NCBI RefSeq assembly: GCF_002885955.2
Contig: NZ_POQS01000005.1
Coordinates: 337,597-401,596, forward strand
Reading direction: 5' to 3'
Length of the DNA: 64,000 nt
Source of the DNA: Achromobacter pulmonis
Lineage (GTDB): Bacteria > Pseudomonadota > Gammaproteobacteria > Burkholderiales > Burkholderiaceae_B
In this document: in pieces, positions 34,221 through 43,967 of the stretch
Numbering within the stretch: position 1 is the stretch's first letter
Layout of the letters: each line of letters starts with the position of its first letter
The notes under the pieces: generated by a model
The model's database searches: none
What the model was told of the DNA's origin: nothing
Seen by the model: the letters and a program-made list of their open reading frames with translations, nothing else
Position numbers and translations under genes: made by a program

Positions 34221-35281
34221 TGGCGTTGGTGATTCCATCGCGCTGGCCGGTGCTGGGTCTGGGACGAACCGCTACCTTGCAGGCCCATCGCGCCGCCTGG
34301 CTTGCCGTAACGCTGTTCACCGTTTTCCTGGCGGCGCAGGAGCCGGCCCGCGCCGCCGACGCCGCGCCGCCCGCCGAGGACGTGGTGCAGCTGCTCACCA
34401 GCATCCAGCAGGCGGCCCGCAAGCAGGACTACGCCGGCGTGTTCATGTATCAGCCGGGCGAGACCATGCAGTCCTCGCGCCTGGTGCACGTCCTGGACGG
34501 CACCGGCGAGCGCGAGCGCCTCGAGATCCTCGACGGCCAGCCGCGCGAATACCTGCGCCACAACGACGACGTGCAGTGCCTGATCCCCGAGCGCAAGACA
34601 GTGCTGCTGGAGCGCCGCCGCGGCGACCGCTTCCCCGGCCTGCTGCTGGGCGAGGCCGCCGGCCTGTCCGAGAACTACACGATCCGCACCGAGCCCAAGC
34701 TCTATCGCGTCGCCGGCCGCGAGTGCCGCCTGATCACCATAGAGCCGCTGGACAAGCTGCGCTACGGCTACCGGCTGTGCGCCGACGTCGAGACCAATCT
34801 GCTGCTCAAGGCCCAGACCCTGAACGCCGCGCGCGGCGTGGTCGAACAGGTGGCCTTCACCTCGCTGCGCCTGGGCGCCGAGGTCGATCCCCAGCTGCTG
34901 ACTTCCCGCTGGAGCACGCGCGACTGGAAGGTGATGGAAGCCGCCATGAAGCCGGTGGACCTGGCCGCCCAGGGCTGGCGCATTCCGGCCCCCAAGGGCT
35001 TCAAAACCGTCATGCAGGTGACCCGGGCCATGGGCCGCGGCGCCACGGTCAGCCAGATGGTATTGTCTGACGGGTTGGCGGCCATTTCCGTGTTCATCGA
35101 GCCCTACGACAGCCAGCGCGGACACCGTCCGCCCCATGGCGCGGCGCAGCGCGGTTCGATTACCGTATATGGCACGCGCATCGCCGATTTCTGGCTGACG
35201 GCCGTGGGCGAGGTGCCCGTGGCCACGCTGGAACAGCTGGCCGAGTCCACAGAATACGTGCCCGCCGCCGGGTCCCGCTGA
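34220..35281 (+). CDS. rseB: RseB/MucB, periplasmic regulator of sigma-E
   Basis: A periplasmic protein of 353 residues that binds RseA and shields it from cleavage until lipid or LPS signals arrive. A signal peptide (about 25-46, LAVTLFTVFLAAQEPARAAD) leads to two MucB/RseB domains: the lipid-binding LolA-like N domain (about 50-230, DYAGVFMYQPGETMQSSRLVHVLDG) and the C domain (about 245-350). The first ~24 residues before the hydrophobic core are longer than usual, so a start further in cannot be excluded. One base overlap with rseA. Confidence 0.93.
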   Translation: MALVIPSRWPVLGLGRTATLQAHRAAWLAVTLFTVFLAAQEPARAADAAPPAEDVVQLLTSIQQAARKQDYAGVFMYQPGETMQSSRLVHVLDGTGERERLEILDGQPREYLRHNDDVQCLIPERKTVLLERRRGDRFPGLLLGEAAGLSENYTIRTEPKLYRVAGRECRLITIEPLDKLRYGYRLCADVETNLLLKAQTLNAARGVVEQVAFTSLRLGAEVDPQLLTSRWSTRDWKVMEAAMKPVDLAAQGWRIPAPKGFKTVMQVTRAMGRGATVSQMVLSDGLAAISVFIEPYDSQRGHRPPHGAAQRGSITVYGTRIADFWLTAVGEVPVATLEQLAESTEYVPAAGSR

Positions 35282-35315
35282 TCCGGGGCGGCAAGCAGCA
35301 ATTTCGGAGAAGTCT

Positions 35316-36788
35316 ATGAATGCAATGACAGTGTCGAACGGGTATTTCCGACGCTTTCTGGCGGCCGCCGCGCTGGGCGTGATGATGTCCGTCGGCCAGG
35401 CGCCGGCGGCGCTGGCCCAGGCGCCGACGGTCGCTTTGCCTGATTTCACCAGCATCGTCGAAAAGGCCGACCCCGCGGTCGTGAACATCCGCACCACGGC
35501 CACCGTGCCGGTGCGCGGCATGGGACCGGGCGGCGGCAACGACCCCTACGAGCTGTTCCGCTGGTTCTTCGGCCCCGAATTCCAGCCACCGGGCGCGCCG
35601 CCGTCGCCGCGCCAGCGTCCCCAGCCCCAGCCCGAAGAGCGCACCGTGCCGCGCGGCGTGGGCTCGGGCTTCTTCATTTCCGAAGACGGCTACATCCTGA
35701 CCAACAACCACGTGGTCGTGGACGCCACCGACATCTACGTCACCCTGACCGACGGCCGCGAATTCAAGGCCAAGGTCATCGGCACCGACGAGCGCACCGA
35801 CGTGGCCCTGATCAAGATCGAGGCCAAGGACATGACGCCGCTGGTCATCGGCGATCCCAAGAAGCTCAAGAAGGGCCAGTGGGTGCTGGCGATCGGCTCG
35901 CCGTTCGGCCTGGATTCCACCGTGACCTCGGGCATCGTCAGCGCCATCGGCCGCGACACCGGCGAATACCTGCCCTTCATCCAGACGGACGTGGCGGTCA
36001 ACCCCGGCAACTCGGGCGGCCCGCTGATCAACCTGGAAGGCGAGGTGGTGGGCATCAATTCCCAGATCATTTCGCGCAGCGGCGGCTTCATGGGCATTTC
36101 GCTGGCCATCCCGATCGACGAGGCCATGCGCGTCGTCGACCAGCTGCGCACCACCGGCAAGGTCACGCGCGGACGCGTCGGCGTGCAGATCGGCGAAGTC
36201 GGCAAGGACGTGGCCGAGGCCATCGGCCTGCCCAAGGCCGAAGGCGCGCTGGTCAGCAGCGTCGAGCCCGAAGGCCCGGCCGAGCAGGCCGGCGTGCAGC
36301 CGGGCGACGTGATCCTGAAGTTCAACAACGAACCCATCAAGCGCTGGTCCGACCTGCCGCGCATCGTCGGCGAAACCAAGCCGGGCACCCGCGCCGACAT
36401 GCAGGTGTGGCGCAAGGGCAAGACCGTGACGCTGACCGTCAAGGTGGGCGAGATCCCGACCGAGAAGAGCCCGGCCGCCGGCAAGCAGGGCGCGGCGCCC
36501 GTGCCCGAGGCCACCAACGCGCTGGGCCTGGGCGTGGCCGACGTGCCGGCCGACGTGCAGAAGAAGCTGCGCATCAAGGGCGGCGTCCAGGTCAAGATCG
36601 CCGAGGGCGCGGCCGCCAAGGCCGGCCTGCAGGAAGGCGACATCGTGCTGGCCCTGAACGACACCGACGTCACCAGCGCCAAGCAGTTCGGCGAACTGGT
36701 CGCCAAGCTCGACAAGGGCAGGGCGGCCGGCCTGCTGGTGCGCCGCGGCGACCAGACCCAATGGGTGGCGGTTCCCGCCAGCAAGTGA
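35316..36788 (+). CDS. mucD: Periplasmic serine protease MucD/DegP family
   Basis: A trypsin-like protease and chaperone of 490 residues that clears misfolded envelope proteins. A signal peptide ends near APAALAQA (residue ~35). The catalytic triad is His132 (TNNHVV), Asp162 (ERTDVALIKI) and Ser233 (NPGNSGGPL). Two PDZ domains follow (about 270-365 and 395-485). A Pro-rich stretch at about 91-110 is the LA loop region. Co-location with rpoE-rseA-rseB is the MucD arrangement of Pseudomonas. A terminator follows 12 bases after the stop. Confidence 0.96.
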   Translation: MNAMTVSNGYFRRFLAAAALGVMMSVGQAPAALAQAPTVALPDFTSIVEKADPAVVNIRTTATVPVRGMGPGGGNDPYELFRWFFGPEFQPPGAPPSPRQRPQPQPEERTVPRGVGSGFFISEDGYILTNNHVVVDATDIYVTLTDGREFKAKVIGTDERTDVALIKIEAKDMTPLVIGDPKKLKKGQWVLAIGSPFGLDSTVTSGIVSAIGRDTGEYLPFIQTDVAVNPGNSGGPLINLEGEVVGINSQIISRSGGFMGISLAIPIDEAMRVVDQLRTTGKVTRGRVGVQIGEVGKDVAEAIGLPKAEGALVSSVEPEGPAEQAGVQPGDVILKFNNEPIKRWSDLPRIVGETKPGTRADMQVWRKGKTVTLTVKVGEIPTEKSPAAGKQGAAPVPEATNALGLGVADVPADVQKKLRIKGGVQVKIAEGAAAKAGLQEGDIVLALNDTDVTSAKQFGELVAKLDKGRAAGLLVRRGDQTQWVAVPASK

Positions 36789-36800
36789 TGCTTTACGGCG

Positions 36801-36825
36801 ACGCCCCTGAAAAGGGGCGTTTTTT
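36801..36825 (+). terminator. Rho-independent terminator of the rpoE-mucD operon
   Basis: ACGCCCC-N6-GGGGCGT followed by a run of T up to 36825. Confidence 0.9.
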
Positions 36826-36888
36826 GCCGTCGCGGGCCTGGCGGCAAAAAAATGGTTCAAGACCGGCTAAAATGGCTGGTTGCCGCAA

Positions 36889-36916
36889 GAGGGGGCGCAT
36901 GGCGCCCCCTCGTTTT
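36889..36916 (+). terminator. Second strong terminator-like hairpin upstream of lepA
   Basis: A 10-bp perfect stem GAGGGGGCGC / GCGCCCCCTC with a 3-base loop, then G and four T. A TAAAAT (36868-36873) lies 16 bases before it. It is either a back-up terminator for mucD or a leader hairpin of lepA. The remaining ~100 bases to lepA hold no other clear element. Confidence 0.75.
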
Positions 36917-37020
36917 GCCCGGGCTATGCCCACAGGCACCCCTCTCGTCAGCCGTGCGTACTCCGGCGGCGGTGTCTTCCGGCCTTGTGCCGAGTGTTCC
37001 GTCCCCTTATAACTTCAAGC

Positions 37021-38814
37021 ATGCAGCATATCCGCAACTTCTCCATCATTGCCCACATCGATCATGGCAAATCGACCCTGGCCGATCGCCTGATCCAGCG
37101 CTGCGGCGGATTGGCGGACCGCGAAATGTCGGCGCAGGTGCTCGACTCGATGGAAATCGAGCGCGAGCGCGGCATCACCATCAAGGCGCAGACGGCCGCC
37201 CTGCACTACAAGGCGCAGGACGGCAAGGTCTACAACCTGAACCTGATCGATACCCCGGGGCACGTGGACTTCTCCTACGAAGTCAGCCGCTCGCTGTCGG
37301 CCTGCGAAGGCGCGCTGCTGGTGGTCGACGCCTCGCAGGGCGTCGAGGCCCAGACCGTGGCCAACTGCTACACCGCCATCGAGCTGGGCGTGGAAGTCGT
37401 GCCGGTGCTCAACAAGATGGACCTGCCCCAGGCCGATCCCGAAGGCGCGCGCCAGGAAGTCGAAGACGTGATCGGCATCGACGCCTCGCAGGCCGTGCTG
37501 GCCAGCGCCAAGACCGGCATGGGCATCGACGAAATCCTCGAGGCCATCGTCGCCCGCGTGCCGGCGCCCCAGGGCGATCCCGACGCGCCGCTGCAGGCGC
37601 TCATCATCGACTCGTGGTTCGACAACTACGTGGGCGTGGTGATGCTGGTGCGCATCATCAACGGCGTGCTCAAGCCCAAGGACAAGATCCTGCTGATGGC
37701 CTCCGGCGCCACCCACCTGTGCGAGCAGACCGGCGTGTTCACGCCCAAGTCGCAGCAGCGCCCGCACCTGTCGGCCGGCGAAGTGGGTTTCGTCATCGCC
37801 GGCATCAAGCAGCTTGCCGACGCCAAAGTGGGCGACACCATCACGCTGGCCGGCAAGCCGGCCGCCGCGCCGCTGCCGGGCTTCAAGGAAGTCAAGCCGC
37901 AGGTGTTCGCCGGCCTGTACCCGGTGGAAAGCTCCGAGTACGACCAGCTGCGCGACTCGCTGGAAAAGCTCAAGCTCAACGACGCGGCGCTCATGTTCGA
38001 GCCGGAAGTCTCGCAGGCGCTGGGCTTCGGTTTCCGCTGCGGCTTCCTGGGCCTCCTGCACATGGAAATCGTGCAGGAGCGCCTGGAGCGCGAGTTCGAC
38101 ATGGACATCATCACCACGGCGCCGTCCGTGGTGTACGAGGTCGAGCAGCGCGACGGCTCCATCATCACGGTCGAAAGCCCGTCGCGCATGCCGGAGATCG
38201 GCAAGATCGCCGACATCCGCGAGCCCATCGTCAAGGTCACGCTGTTCATGCCGCAGGACTACGTCGGTCCGGTCATGACGCTGTGCAATAACAAGCGCGG
38301 CGTGCAGATCAACATGAGCTACCACGGCCGCCAGGTGCACCTGGTCTACGAGATCCCGCTGGCCGAGATCGTGCTGGACTTCTTCGACAAGCTGAAGTCG
38401 GTCTCGCGCGGCTACGCCTCGATGGACTACGAGTTCCAGGAATACCGCTCGGCCGACGTGGTGCGCGTGGACCTGCTGATCAACAACGACCGCGTCGACG
38501 CGCTGGCCATGATCGTCCACCGCAGCAACGCGCGCCACCGCGGCCGCGACGTGGTGACCCGGATGCGCGGGCTGATCCCGCGCCAGATGTTCGACATCGT
38601 GATCCAGGCCGCCATCGGCGCCGAAATCATCGCGCGCGAAAACGTGAAGGCCCTGCGCAAGAACGTGCTGGCCAAGTGCTACGGCGGCGACATTTCGCGC
38701 AAGAAGAAACTGCTGGAAAAGCAGAAGGCCGGCAAGAAGCGCATGAAGCAGGTGGGTAGCGTGGAAATCCCGCAGGAGGCGTTCCTCGCCATCCTGCAGG
38801 TGGAAGACAAATAG
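37021..38814 (+). CDS. lepA: Elongation factor 4 (LepA)
   Basis: A ribosomal GTPase of 597 residues that acts on stalled or early translation complexes. G motifs: [10 protein letters not shown] (G1), GITIKAQT (G2), DTPGHVDF (G3), NKMDLP (G4). The LepA-specific C-terminal domain is seen at about 490-597 ([32 protein letters not shown]-type segment). ATG 37021 is the standard start ([16 protein letters not shown]); the frame is open upstream but not conserved in character. lepB follows 23 bases later, as in E. coli. Confidence 0.97.
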   Translation: MQHIRNFSIIAHIDHGKSTLADRLIQRCGGLADREMSAQVLDSMEIERERGITIKAQTAALHYKAQDGKVYNLNLIDTPGHVDFSYEVSRSLSACEGALLVVDASQGVEAQTVANCYTAIELGVEVVPVLNKMDLPQADPEGARQEVEDVIGIDASQAVLASAKTGMGIDEILEAIVARVPAPQGDPDAPLQALIIDSWFDNYVGVVMLVRIINGVLKPKDKILLMASGATHLCEQTGVFTPKSQQRPHLSAGEVGFVIAGIKQLADAKVGDTITLAGKPAAAPLPGFKEVKPQVFAGLYPVESSEYDQLRDSLEKLKLNDAALMFEPEVSQALGFGFRCGFLGLLHMEIVQERLEREFDMDIITTAPSVVYEVEQRDGSIITVESPSRMPEIGKIADIREPIVKVTLFMPQDYVGPVMTLCNNKRGVQINMSYHGRQVHLVYEIPLAEIVLDFFDKLKSVSRGYASMDYEFQEYRSADVVRVDLLINNDRVDALAMIVHRSNARHRGRDVVTRMRGLIPRQMFDIVIQAAIGAEIIARENVKALRKNVLAKCYGGDISRKKKLLEKQKAGKKRMKQVGSVEIPQEAFLAILQVEDK

Positions 38815-38837
38815 AACCAAAAGAAGGCGGTTAGCTG

Positions 38838-39722
38838 ATGAGTTGGAACTTTGCCCTGATCCTGTTTGTATTGCTGGTGGTGACCGGCATTATCTGGGTG
38901 CTCGATCTGGCGGTGCTGCGGCGGGGCCGGGAACGCCGGGCCCAGGCGGCGATGGCGCAATACGACGCGGCCCTGGTCGGAGACGCCCAGGAAGCCGAGC
39001 GCCTGCGCCGCGAGGCCGGCGACGCGGCGCGCCGCGTGCCGTGGTGGGTGGAGTACGCGGTCAGCTTCTTCCCCGTGATTCTGTTCGTGTTCCTGCTGCG
39101 CTCGTTCGTCGTCGAGCCGTTTCGCATCCCGTCGGGCTCCATGCTGCCCACGCTGCAATCGGGCGACCTGATCCTGGTGAACAAGTTCAGCTATGGCCTG
39201 CGGCTGCCGGTCATCGACAAGAAGGTGATCGAGGTGGGCGAGCCCAAGCGCGGCGACGTGTTCGTGTTCCGCTATCCCGTGGACCCGGACGTCGATTACA
39301 TCAAGCGCGTGGTCGGCCTGCCGGGCGACGAGATCGCCTACCTGGACAAAAAACTGTATATCAACGGCGAACTGGTGCCGCACGTGCGCGACGGGGATTA
39401 TTTCGAACCCGACCGTGTCTCGTATATTGCGCAATATAAAGAGAAGTTGGGCGAAGTTGAGCACCAGATCCTGCTGGATGAAGGCAAACCGCAGGAATAC
39501 GGGCCGATGTGGCAATTTCCCAACCGTCAGAACTGCCAATACAGCCGCAATGGGGTACGCTGCAAAGTACCCGAAGGCCAATTTTTCGCTATGGGCGATA
39601 ATCGGGACAACAGCGCGGACAGCCGGTACTGGGGCTTCGTACCCGAATCCAATATCGTCGGACGCGCGTTCTTCATCTGGATGAATTTCAGCGACCTCAG
39701 CCGCATCGGCCGGTTCAACTGA
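38838..39722 (+). CDS. lepB: Signal peptidase I
   Basis: An inner-membrane Ser/Lys protease of 294 residues that removes signal peptides of exported proteins. Two membrane segments (about 5-26 and 73-88) flank a short cytoplasmic loop. Ser101 in IPSGSM and Lys156 in DYIKRVVG are the catalytic dyad; the later box [14 protein letters not shown] is intact. It is placed between lepA and rnc as in most proteobacteria. Confidence 0.97.
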   Translation: MSWNFALILFVLLVVTGIIWVLDLAVLRRGRERRAQAAMAQYDAALVGDAQEAERLRREAGDAARRVPWWVEYAVSFFPVILFVFLLRSFVVEPFRIPSGSMLPTLQSGDLILVNKFSYGLRLPVIDKKVIEVGEPKRGDVFVFRYPVDPDVDYIKRVVGLPGDEIAYLDKKLYINGELVPHVRDGDYFEPDRVSYIAQYKEKLGEVEHQILLDEGKPQEYGPMWQFPNRQNCQYSRNGVRCKVPEGQFFAMGDNRDNSADSRYWGFVPESNIVGRAFFIWMNFSDLSRIGRFN

Positions 39723-39724
39723 TT

Positions 39725-40486
39725 ATGTCGCTAGCCACGCTAGAAAACCGCCTGGAGCACCACTTCGGTGATCCGGCATTGCTCGAACAGGCGCTGACGC
39801 ATCGCAGTCACGGTTCGCGCCATAACGAGCGCCTGGAATTCCTCGGGGATTCCGTGCTGAACTTCGTCGTCGCCGCGATGCTGTTCGAGCGCTATTCCAA
39901 GATCGACGAGGGCGACCTCTCGCGCCTGCGGGCCAACCTGGTCAAGCAGGCCTCGCTGGCCGAGATCGCCCAGCGGCTGGAGCTGTCGCAATACCTGCGC
40001 CTGGGCGAGGGCGAACTCAAGAGCGGCGGTTTCCGCCGCCCCTCGATCCTGGCCGACACGGTCGAGGCGCTGTTTGGCGCCGTGTTCCTGGACGCCGGCT
40101 TCGACGCCGCGCGCCGCGTGATCGTGCGCCAGTACCAGCCGGTGCTGGCCTCGGTCGATCCCAAGACCCTGGGCAAGGACGCCAAGACGCTGCTGCAGGA
40201 ATTCCTGCAGGGCCGCAAGCTGGCGCTGCCGCAGTACACGGTGGTGGCCACGCACGGCGCGGCCCACAGCCAGCAGTTCGAGGTCGAATGCGCCATCCCG
40301 GCGCTGGAGATCAAGGTCATGGCCGCGGGCGCCAGCCGCCGCGCGGCCGAGCAGTCGGCGGCCAAAGTGGCGCTGGAGGCCGCGTTGGCCGTCAGCCCGG
40401 CTTCCAAGGCTGCCCGCAAGTCGGGCAAGGCGCGCAAGACCGCGCAATTGTCGCTGCCGGTGGCAGTGGCTCAAGAGACTAAATGA
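39725..40486 (+). CDS. rnc: Ribonuclease III
   Basis: A double-strand RNA endonuclease of 253 residues for rRNA maturation and regulatory RNA cutting. The signature [13 protein letters not shown] holds Glu38 and Asp42; Asp111 and Glu114 ([10 protein letters not shown]) complete the metal site. A dsRNA-binding domain spans about 155-225. A Lys/Ala-rich tail ([15 protein letters not shown]) extends about 25 residues beyond the E. coli enzyme. The stop overlaps the era start (ATGA). Confidence 0.97.
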   Translation: MSLATLENRLEHHFGDPALLEQALTHRSHGSRHNERLEFLGDSVLNFVVAAMLFERYSKIDEGDLSRLRANLVKQASLAEIAQRLELSQYLRLGEGELKSGGFRRPSILADTVEALFGAVFLDAGFDAARRVIVRQYQPVLASVDPKTLGKDAKTLLQEFLQGRKLALPQYTVVATHGAAHSQQFEVECAIPALEIKVMAAGASRRAAEQSAAKVALEAALAVSPASKAARKSGKARKTAQLSLPVAVAQETK

Positions 40487-41373
40487 GCGATACCCCTTTC
40501 CGTACCGGCTTCGTTGCCATCGTCGGCCGTCCCAACGTCGGCAAATCCACGCTGACCAACGCCCTGATCGGCTCGAAGATTTCGATCGTCTCGCGCAAGG
40601 CGCAGACCACGCGCCACCGCATCCACGGGGTGCTGACGCGCGAGCACGAACAGTTCGTGTTCGTCGACACGCCGGGCTTCCAGACGCGCCACGGCGGCGC
40701 CATGAACCGCATGATGAACCGCGTGGTCACGCAGGCGCTGGCCGACGTGGACGTGGTGGTGCACGTGGTCGAGGCGGGCAAGTGGTCCGAGGGCGACGCC
40801 AAGCTGCTGCCGCTCTTGCCCGCGCCGGAGCGCACCATCCTGGCCATCTCCAAGATCGACGCGCTCAAGAACCGCGACGATCTGTTCGCCTTCGTCTCAA
40901 AGATCATGGCGCTGCATCCGTTCGGCGCGGTCGTGCCGGTCAGCGCCACCAGGAACCAGCAGCTCGACCAGCTGCTGCAGGAAATCGCCGCGCGCCTGCC
41001 CGAAGGCGAGCCGATGTTCGAAGAGGACACGCTGACCGACCGGCCCATGCGCTTCATCGCCGCCGAGCTGGTGCGCGAGAAGATCTTCCGCCTGGTGGGC
41101 GACGAACTGCCCTACGGCTGTACGGTCGTGATCGAGCAATGGGAAGAGAACGACAAGGGCGCGCGCATCGCCGCCTGTGTGGTGGTCGAGCGCGACAGCC
41201 ACAAGCCCATCCTGCTGGGCGCGGGCGGCATGCACATGAAGCGCATCGCTACGGAGGCGCGGCAGGACATCGCCAAGCTGCTGGACAAGCCGGTGCACCT
41301 GGAGGTCTACATCAAGGTGCGCAAGGGCTGGTCCGACCGCGAGGGTGCGCTGCGCGACCTGGGCTATGAGTAG
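40483..41373 (+). CDS. era: GTPase Era
   Basis: A GTPase of 296 residues that binds the 3' end of 16S rRNA during 30S assembly. G1 is GRPNVGKST (about 15-23), the switch regions [11 protein letters not shown] and the later KID motif are in place, and the C-terminal KH domain (about 205-290) has [10 protein letters not shown]. It is coupled to rnc by a 4-base overlap, and the recO start lies inside its last codons. Confidence 0.97.
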   Translation: MSDTPFRTGFVAIVGRPNVGKSTLTNALIGSKISIVSRKAQTTRHRIHGVLTREHEQFVFVDTPGFQTRHGGAMNRMMNRVVTQALADVDVVVHVVEAGKWSEGDAKLLPLLPAPERTILAISKIDALKNRDDLFAFVSKIMALHPFGAVVPVSATRNQQLDQLLQEIAARLPEGEPMFEEDTLTDRPMRFIAAELVREKIFRLVGDELPYGCTVVIEQWEENDKGARIAACVVVERDSHKPILLGAGGMHMKRIATEARQDIAKLLDKPVHLEVYIKVRKGWSDREGALRDLGYE

Positions 41374-41953
41374 AAGGGCGCCTCGCGTCCAGGACCGACC
41401 CGGCTATATGCTGCACGCCACCGCGTGGCGTGAGACGTCCCTCATCGTTCAGACTTTCTCGCGCGACCACGGCTGTGTGGCCATGGTCGCCAAGGGCGCC
41501 AAGCGCCCGTATTCCGTGCTGCGGCCCGTGCTGTCCGCGTTCCAGCCGCTGCTGCTGTCCTGGACCGGCAACGGCGAGGTCAAGACGCTCACACGCGCCG
41601 AGATCGCCGGCATCCGGCCGCTGACCGGCACCGCGCTGATGTCGGCCTGGTACATGAACGAGCTGCTGCTGCGGCTGCTGCCGCGCGAAGACGCCCACCC
41701 CCTGCTGTTCGACGCCTACGATTTCGCCCTGCAGCAGCTTTCGGGCGGCACGCGCGCGGCCGGCGCGCTGCGCCGCTTCGAATGGACGCTGCTGCGCGAG
41801 ACCGGCTATGGCGTGGACGAGGCGCCGCCCGATTTCGACGATCCGGCGATCGAGCCGGCCCTGCGCCGCGACCTGCGCGAACGCCTGGCCGAAATCCTCG
41901 CCGGCCGGCCTTTGTCCACGCGCCGCGTGCTGCTGGACCTGCAGCGCATCTGA
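41366..41953 (+). CDS. recO: DNA repair protein RecO, shorter than usual
   Basis: RecO helps load RecA on SSB-coated DNA. The N-terminal OB fold is plain (DRPGYMLHATAWRETSLIVQTFSRDHGCVAMVAKGAKRPYS), as are YMNELLLRLLPREDAHPLLFDAYDFAL and the end TRRVLLDLQRI. From ATG 41366 it has 195 residues, about 45 fewer than E. coli RecO (242). The missing part lies between RRFEWTLLRETGYGVDE and LRRDLRERLAEILAGRPL, where others carry a longer central segment. No frameshift or stop is visible, so the protein is compact rather than broken. The start overlaps era. Confidence 0.9.
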   Translation: MSRRAPRVQDRPGYMLHATAWRETSLIVQTFSRDHGCVAMVAKGAKRPYSVLRPVLSAFQPLLLSWTGNGEVKTLTRAEIAGIRPLTGTALMSAWYMNELLLRLLPREDAHPLLFDAYDFALQQLSGGTRAAGALRRFEWTLLRETGYGVDEAPPDFDDPAIEPALRRDLRERLAEILAGRPLSTRRVLLDLQRI

Positions 41954-41958
41954 GCGCC

Positions 41959-42867
41959 ATGACCTTCACGCTCAAACAGGTCGAGACCTTCCGCACCGTC
42001 TACGAGACGGAAAGCGTGACCGCCGCCGCCCGGCGGCTGGACGTGTCGCCGGCCACCGTCAGCGCGACCCTGGCCGCGCTGGAAGCCAGCATCGAGCTGC
42101 GCCTGTTCGAGCGCGTGCGCCAGCGCATGCAGCGCACCCCCGAGGCGACGCTGCTGTACGAGGAAATCCGGCGCCTGAACGTCGGCCTGGAGAGCCTGGG
42201 CCGCAAGATCCGCGCGATCCGCGGCGCCGCGCAGCCGCGGCTGCGCGTGGGCTGCATCCACGCCTACAGCGGCGCCATCATCAGCGACACCATCGCGCGC
42301 TTTCGCGCCCGCTATCCGGACACCGCGCTGTACCTGCAGATCCGGGATTCCAACACCTTGCGCGACATGGTGGTGTCGGGCGAGCTGGACCTGGCCGCCG
42401 TGGCCGACGAGTCCGAACTGGAAGGCCTGCGCGGCCACCGGCTCGCCAGCCTGCGGGCCGTGGCGGTCTTTCCGCGCAGCCATCCGCTGGCGCGCCTGGA
42501 GTGCGTGGAGTTCTCGCACCTGGCCGGCGCCGACGTGATCGCGCTCAACGCCGAGGACGGCTCGCGCAAGCGCCTGGACGCCTTGCTGGCGCAGGCCGGG
42601 CAGCATCTGAAGGTGGCGATCGAAACGCCGTATTCCAGCACCGTGTGCCAGCTGGCGCTGGCCGGCCACGGCGTGGGCATCGCCAATCCGGCGACCGCGC
42701 TCGGCATGGAAGCGGCCGGCCTGGACCATCGGCCGCTGGCCGCGCCCGTGCATTTCGAATGCCACATGATTCTGCACGGCAGCCGCCCCTTGTCGGAGGC
42801 GGGGAAGTTCTGGGCCACCTGTTTGCGCGCAGCGCTGGCGCCGCTGGTGGAAAGGTACGGCGTCTAG
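41959..42867 (+). CDS. LysR-family transcriptional regulator
   Basis: A protein of 302 residues with an N-terminal helix-turn-helix (LKQVETFRTVYETESVTAAARRLDVSPATVSATLAALEASI) and a LysR substrate-binding domain (LRVGCIHAYSGAIISDTIARF onward). ATG 41959 is 5 bases after recO, so it may ride on that transcript. It is convergent with the PLP-enzyme gene: the two stop codons share the palindrome CTAG (42864-42867). It may regulate that minus-strand operon, though the site is not visible. The effector is unknown. Confidence 0.88.
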   Translation: MTFTLKQVETFRTVYETESVTAAARRLDVSPATVSATLAALEASIELRLFERVRQRMQRTPEATLLYEEIRRLNVGLESLGRKIRAIRGAAQPRLRVGCIHAYSGAIISDTIARFRARYPDTALYLQIRDSNTLRDMVVSGELDLAAVADESELEGLRGHRLASLRAVAVFPRSHPLARLECVEFSHLAGADVIALNAEDGSRKRLDALLAQAGQHLKVAIETPYSSTVCQLALAGHGVGIANPATALGMEAAGLDHRPLAAPVHFECHMILHGSRPLSEAGKFWATCLRAALAPLVERYGV

Positions 42868-43961
42868 CCCCTTCGCCCATCCGAAGTCAGCAGCAGCACG
42901 ACCGACGATTCCGCGTCCAGCAGCCCCGACCGCCGCAGCCGCGACACCGCCGCCAGCGCCGCGGCCGACGACAGTTCGGTGGCCAGCCCGGAGCGCTCCA
43001 GGCGCTGCTGCGCCTGCGCCGCGGCGGCGTCGGACACTTCCACGGGCGAGCCGCCCGAGCGCGCCAGCGCTTCCAGCGACTGCAGCGTGCTGGTGCTGCC
43101 GGCGATCGAGTACTGGTCCGTCACGCCCTCCCAGTTGCCGCGCGCATCGCCCGTGGCGCGCGCCCGCGACAGCCGGGCATAGGGCTCGACCGCGTGCATG
43201 CGGGGCAGGCGGTCGATGCGGCCGCTTTCCCGCAGATGCTGCCAGCCCAGGTAAATGCCCCACAGCAGGTCGCCGCGCGCGGTGGGCACCACGATATCGG
43301 TGGGCACGCCGCAGGCTTCGAAGATCTCCAGCGCGATGGGCTTGTAGCCTTCCACGCCATAGGCATGGGTGCCCACCGGCGGATTCAGATAGTTGGTGCC
43401 GGCGAACGCGCCGTGGTCGCGGCACAGGTCCGCGACATAGGGCCAGCGGCTCAGGCTGTCGTCGAAGGCGCGCAGGCGCGCGCCGAAGCGCTGCATGGCG
43501 TCGCGCTGCAGCGGCGGGCAGTCGCGCGTGATGGCGATGTCGGCCTCCAGGCGCGCCGCGGCGCAATAGGCGGCCAGCGATACGCCGGCGTTGCCGCTGG
43601 AGGCCGCCGCCACGCGGGTGGCGCCGGCCAGGCGCGCGCGCGAGACCAGCTGGGCCGCCATGCGGTCCTTGTGGCTGCCGGTGGGATTGGCGCTTTCGCA
43701 CTTGAGCCACATCCGGCCGACGCCCTCGGCCTGCGCCAGCGCCGGCGCGGCCAGGCAGGGCGTGGCGCCTTCGCCCAGCGTCACCGGGTCCAGCACCGGC
43801 AGCGGCATGGCCGCATCCCCGCCGGGCTCGTAGCGGCATTCCAGCGAGGCGGGGTGGCCGGCCTCCAGGCAGCCGGGGCAGCCTTCGGGATAGTCGGCGA
43901 CGGGCCACAGGCGTTCGCAGCGGATGCAACGCAGGCCGGACAATCTGGGGTTCATCTGCAT
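42864..43961 (-). CDS. Threonine-synthase-like PLP enzyme (fold type II) with N-terminal zinc finger
   Basis: A protein of 365 residues. An N-terminal four-Cys motif (Cys12, 15, 28, 31: CIRC...CPGC) of the kind found in some threonine synthases is followed by a fold-type II PLP core. Lys98 in PTGSHKDR would bind PLP; SSGNAGVSLAAY is the substrate-loop motif (SSGN). The usual Gly-rich phosphate loop is hard to place. Such proteins include threonine synthase and amino-acid lyases (e.g. 2,3-diaminopropionate ammonia-lyase). Because the gene is the third in an operon with a Bug receptor and an M14 deacylase, a catabolic lyase is more likely than threonine synthesis. The start may be ATG 43961 or 43955. 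Confidence 0.75.
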   Translation of the reverse strand: MQMNPRLSGLRCIRCERLWPVADYPEGCPGCLEAGHPASLECRYEPGGDAAMPLPVLDPVTLGEGATPCLAAPALAQAEGVGRMWLKCESANPTGSHKDRMAAQLVSRARLAGATRVAAASSGNAGVSLAAYCAAARLEADIAITRDCPPLQRDAMQRFGARLRAFDDSLSRWPYVADLCRDHGAFAGTNYLNPPVGTHAYGVEGYKPIALEIFEACGVPTDIVVPTARGDLLWGIYLGWQHLRESGRIDRLPRMHAVEPYARLSRARATGDARGNWEGVTDQYSIAGSTSTLQSLEALARSGGSPVEVSDAAAAQAQQRLERSGLATELSSAAALAAVSRLRRSGLLDAESSVVLLLTSDGRRG

Positions 43962-43967
43962 GGTTCT

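Noticed and set aside
41366-41953. recO as a frameshifted pseudogene
   Set aside because: The frame is intact from the OB fold to the normal C-terminal end, and no alternative frame restores the missing middle part.
42864-43961. Housekeeping threonine synthase (thrC)
   Set aside because: The operon with a Bug receptor and a deacylase and the divergent core sequence point to a catabolic PLP enzyme; hom and thrB are not nearby.
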